Below the pieces are notes generated by a model. It was not told the DNA's origin, did no database searches, and saw only the letters and a program-made list of their open reading frames with translations. Positions 63,745-64,000 of a stretch of 64,000 nucleotides of DNA are shown here, piece after piece. Each line of letters begins with the position of its first letter. The stretch's first letter is position 1. Origin of the DNA: Rhodobacteraceae bacterium KLH11 (GTDB lineage Bacteria; Pseudomonadota; Alphaproteobacteria; Rhodobacterales; Rhodobacteraceae); contig DS999531.1 of assembly GCA_000158135.1 (NCBI GenBank), positions 774,132 to 838,131 of the forward strand, given 5' to 3'. The translations under genes and the position numbers were made by a program.

Positions 63745-64000
63745 ATGGGGCGACACGCATTGCCGGGAACGCCGCCGGTGCCGCTGACATTGCGTAAATC
63801 AGCGCGGGCGCGGCGGATCAGTTTGCGGATTTCCCAATTGGATGGGCGGGTTACGCTGACCTACCCCACGGGGGTCCCCGAAACCGAAGCATTGAGTTTT
63901 GCGCATCAGAAAGAGGCCTGGATTCGCGGGCACCTTCAGGAGCGGCCGGAGGTGGAAACCGTTGGGATCGGGCACTCCATTCCAATCGAAGGCATCGCGC
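63745..64000 (+). CDS. YgjP-like (DUF45) metallopeptidase, partial
   Basis: The first 85 codons are in the window. VPLTLRKSARARRISLRISQ then VTLTYPTGVPETEALSFAHQ and KEAWIRGHL match the N-terminal part of YgjP-type predicted zinc peptidases. The HExxH motif would lie beyond the edge. AAGGAG is 10 bases before the ATG. Confidence 0.75.
   Translation, partial: MGRHALPGTPPVPLTLRKSARARRISLRISQLDGRVTLTYPTGVPETEALSFAHQKEAWIRGHLQERPEVETVGIGHSIPIEGIA

Overview
The window looks like a chromosome segment of a marine alphaproteobacterium of the Rhodobacteraceae (Roseobacter group). This rests on gene content: MipZ, the aerobic cobaltochelatase pair CobS/CobT, BluB, ImuB-DnaE2 behind a GAAC-N7-GAAC LexA box, and a TIGR02300-type acidic protein. 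It also rests on high-GC core genes and on a ribosomal/tRNA-modification cluster running from ffh to rpmE. No species can be named from the sequence alone.

Layout. 1-13 kb is core: a mostly minus-strand cluster (ffh, two GNATs, chorismate mutase, rpsP, bluB, a small membrane protein, rimM, a sulfotransferase-like gene, trmD, rplS, rpmE), a GH25 lipoprotein, a secreted clan GH-A hydrolase, an AEC transporter and mipZ. 13.3-15.0 kb is a mobile patch: an IS110 element inserted in a decayed IS3-type orfA, with a readable bridge RNA. 15.2-25.7 kb is core again: a polar amino acid ABC transporter, the SOS mutasome genes imuB-dnaE2, and cobS/cobT.

25.7-36.3 kb is accessory. A zinc-type module (DUF1826, COG0523 GTPase, divergent Rrf2 regulator) lies between inverted 438-bp copies of a tyrosine recombinase gene. 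It is followed by an AbiE toxin-antitoxin pair with two operators, a broken IS66 fused to a TraG-like fragment, and a frameshifted phage/ICE-type pseudogene.

36.3-63.1 kb is one genomic island in the 3' end of a tRNA-Ala(GGC) gene. An 18-bp direct repeat marks both ends and a tyrosine integrase sits next to the tRNA. Its cargo is mostly DNA defence and DNA processing. One block is a type II-short CBASS (CD-NTase, E2-like protein, patatin phospholipase) divergent from an XRE regulator, an ImmA/IrrE protease (CapH/CapP-like) and a UvrD/HelD-type helicase. Others are a possible HEPN protein, a resolvase with candidate res sites, an Mrr-type endonuclease, an ExoI-like exonuclease, an HUH Rep-like protein and a secreted polysaccharide lyase. 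The last block is a four-gene operon: HTH regulator, RecB-like helicase-nuclease, beta-class DNA methylase and type III Res-like helicase-nuclease. Past the tRNA the chromosome resumes with a TIGR02300 gene and a YgjP-type metallopeptidase that runs off the end.

Strongest observations: the IS110 bridge RNA, whose four guide segments match the element's own ends and flanks; the CBASS with a damage-responsive regulator pair; and the methylase/Res operon that carries its own RecB-like helicase-nuclease under a divergent repressor switch with paired palindromes.
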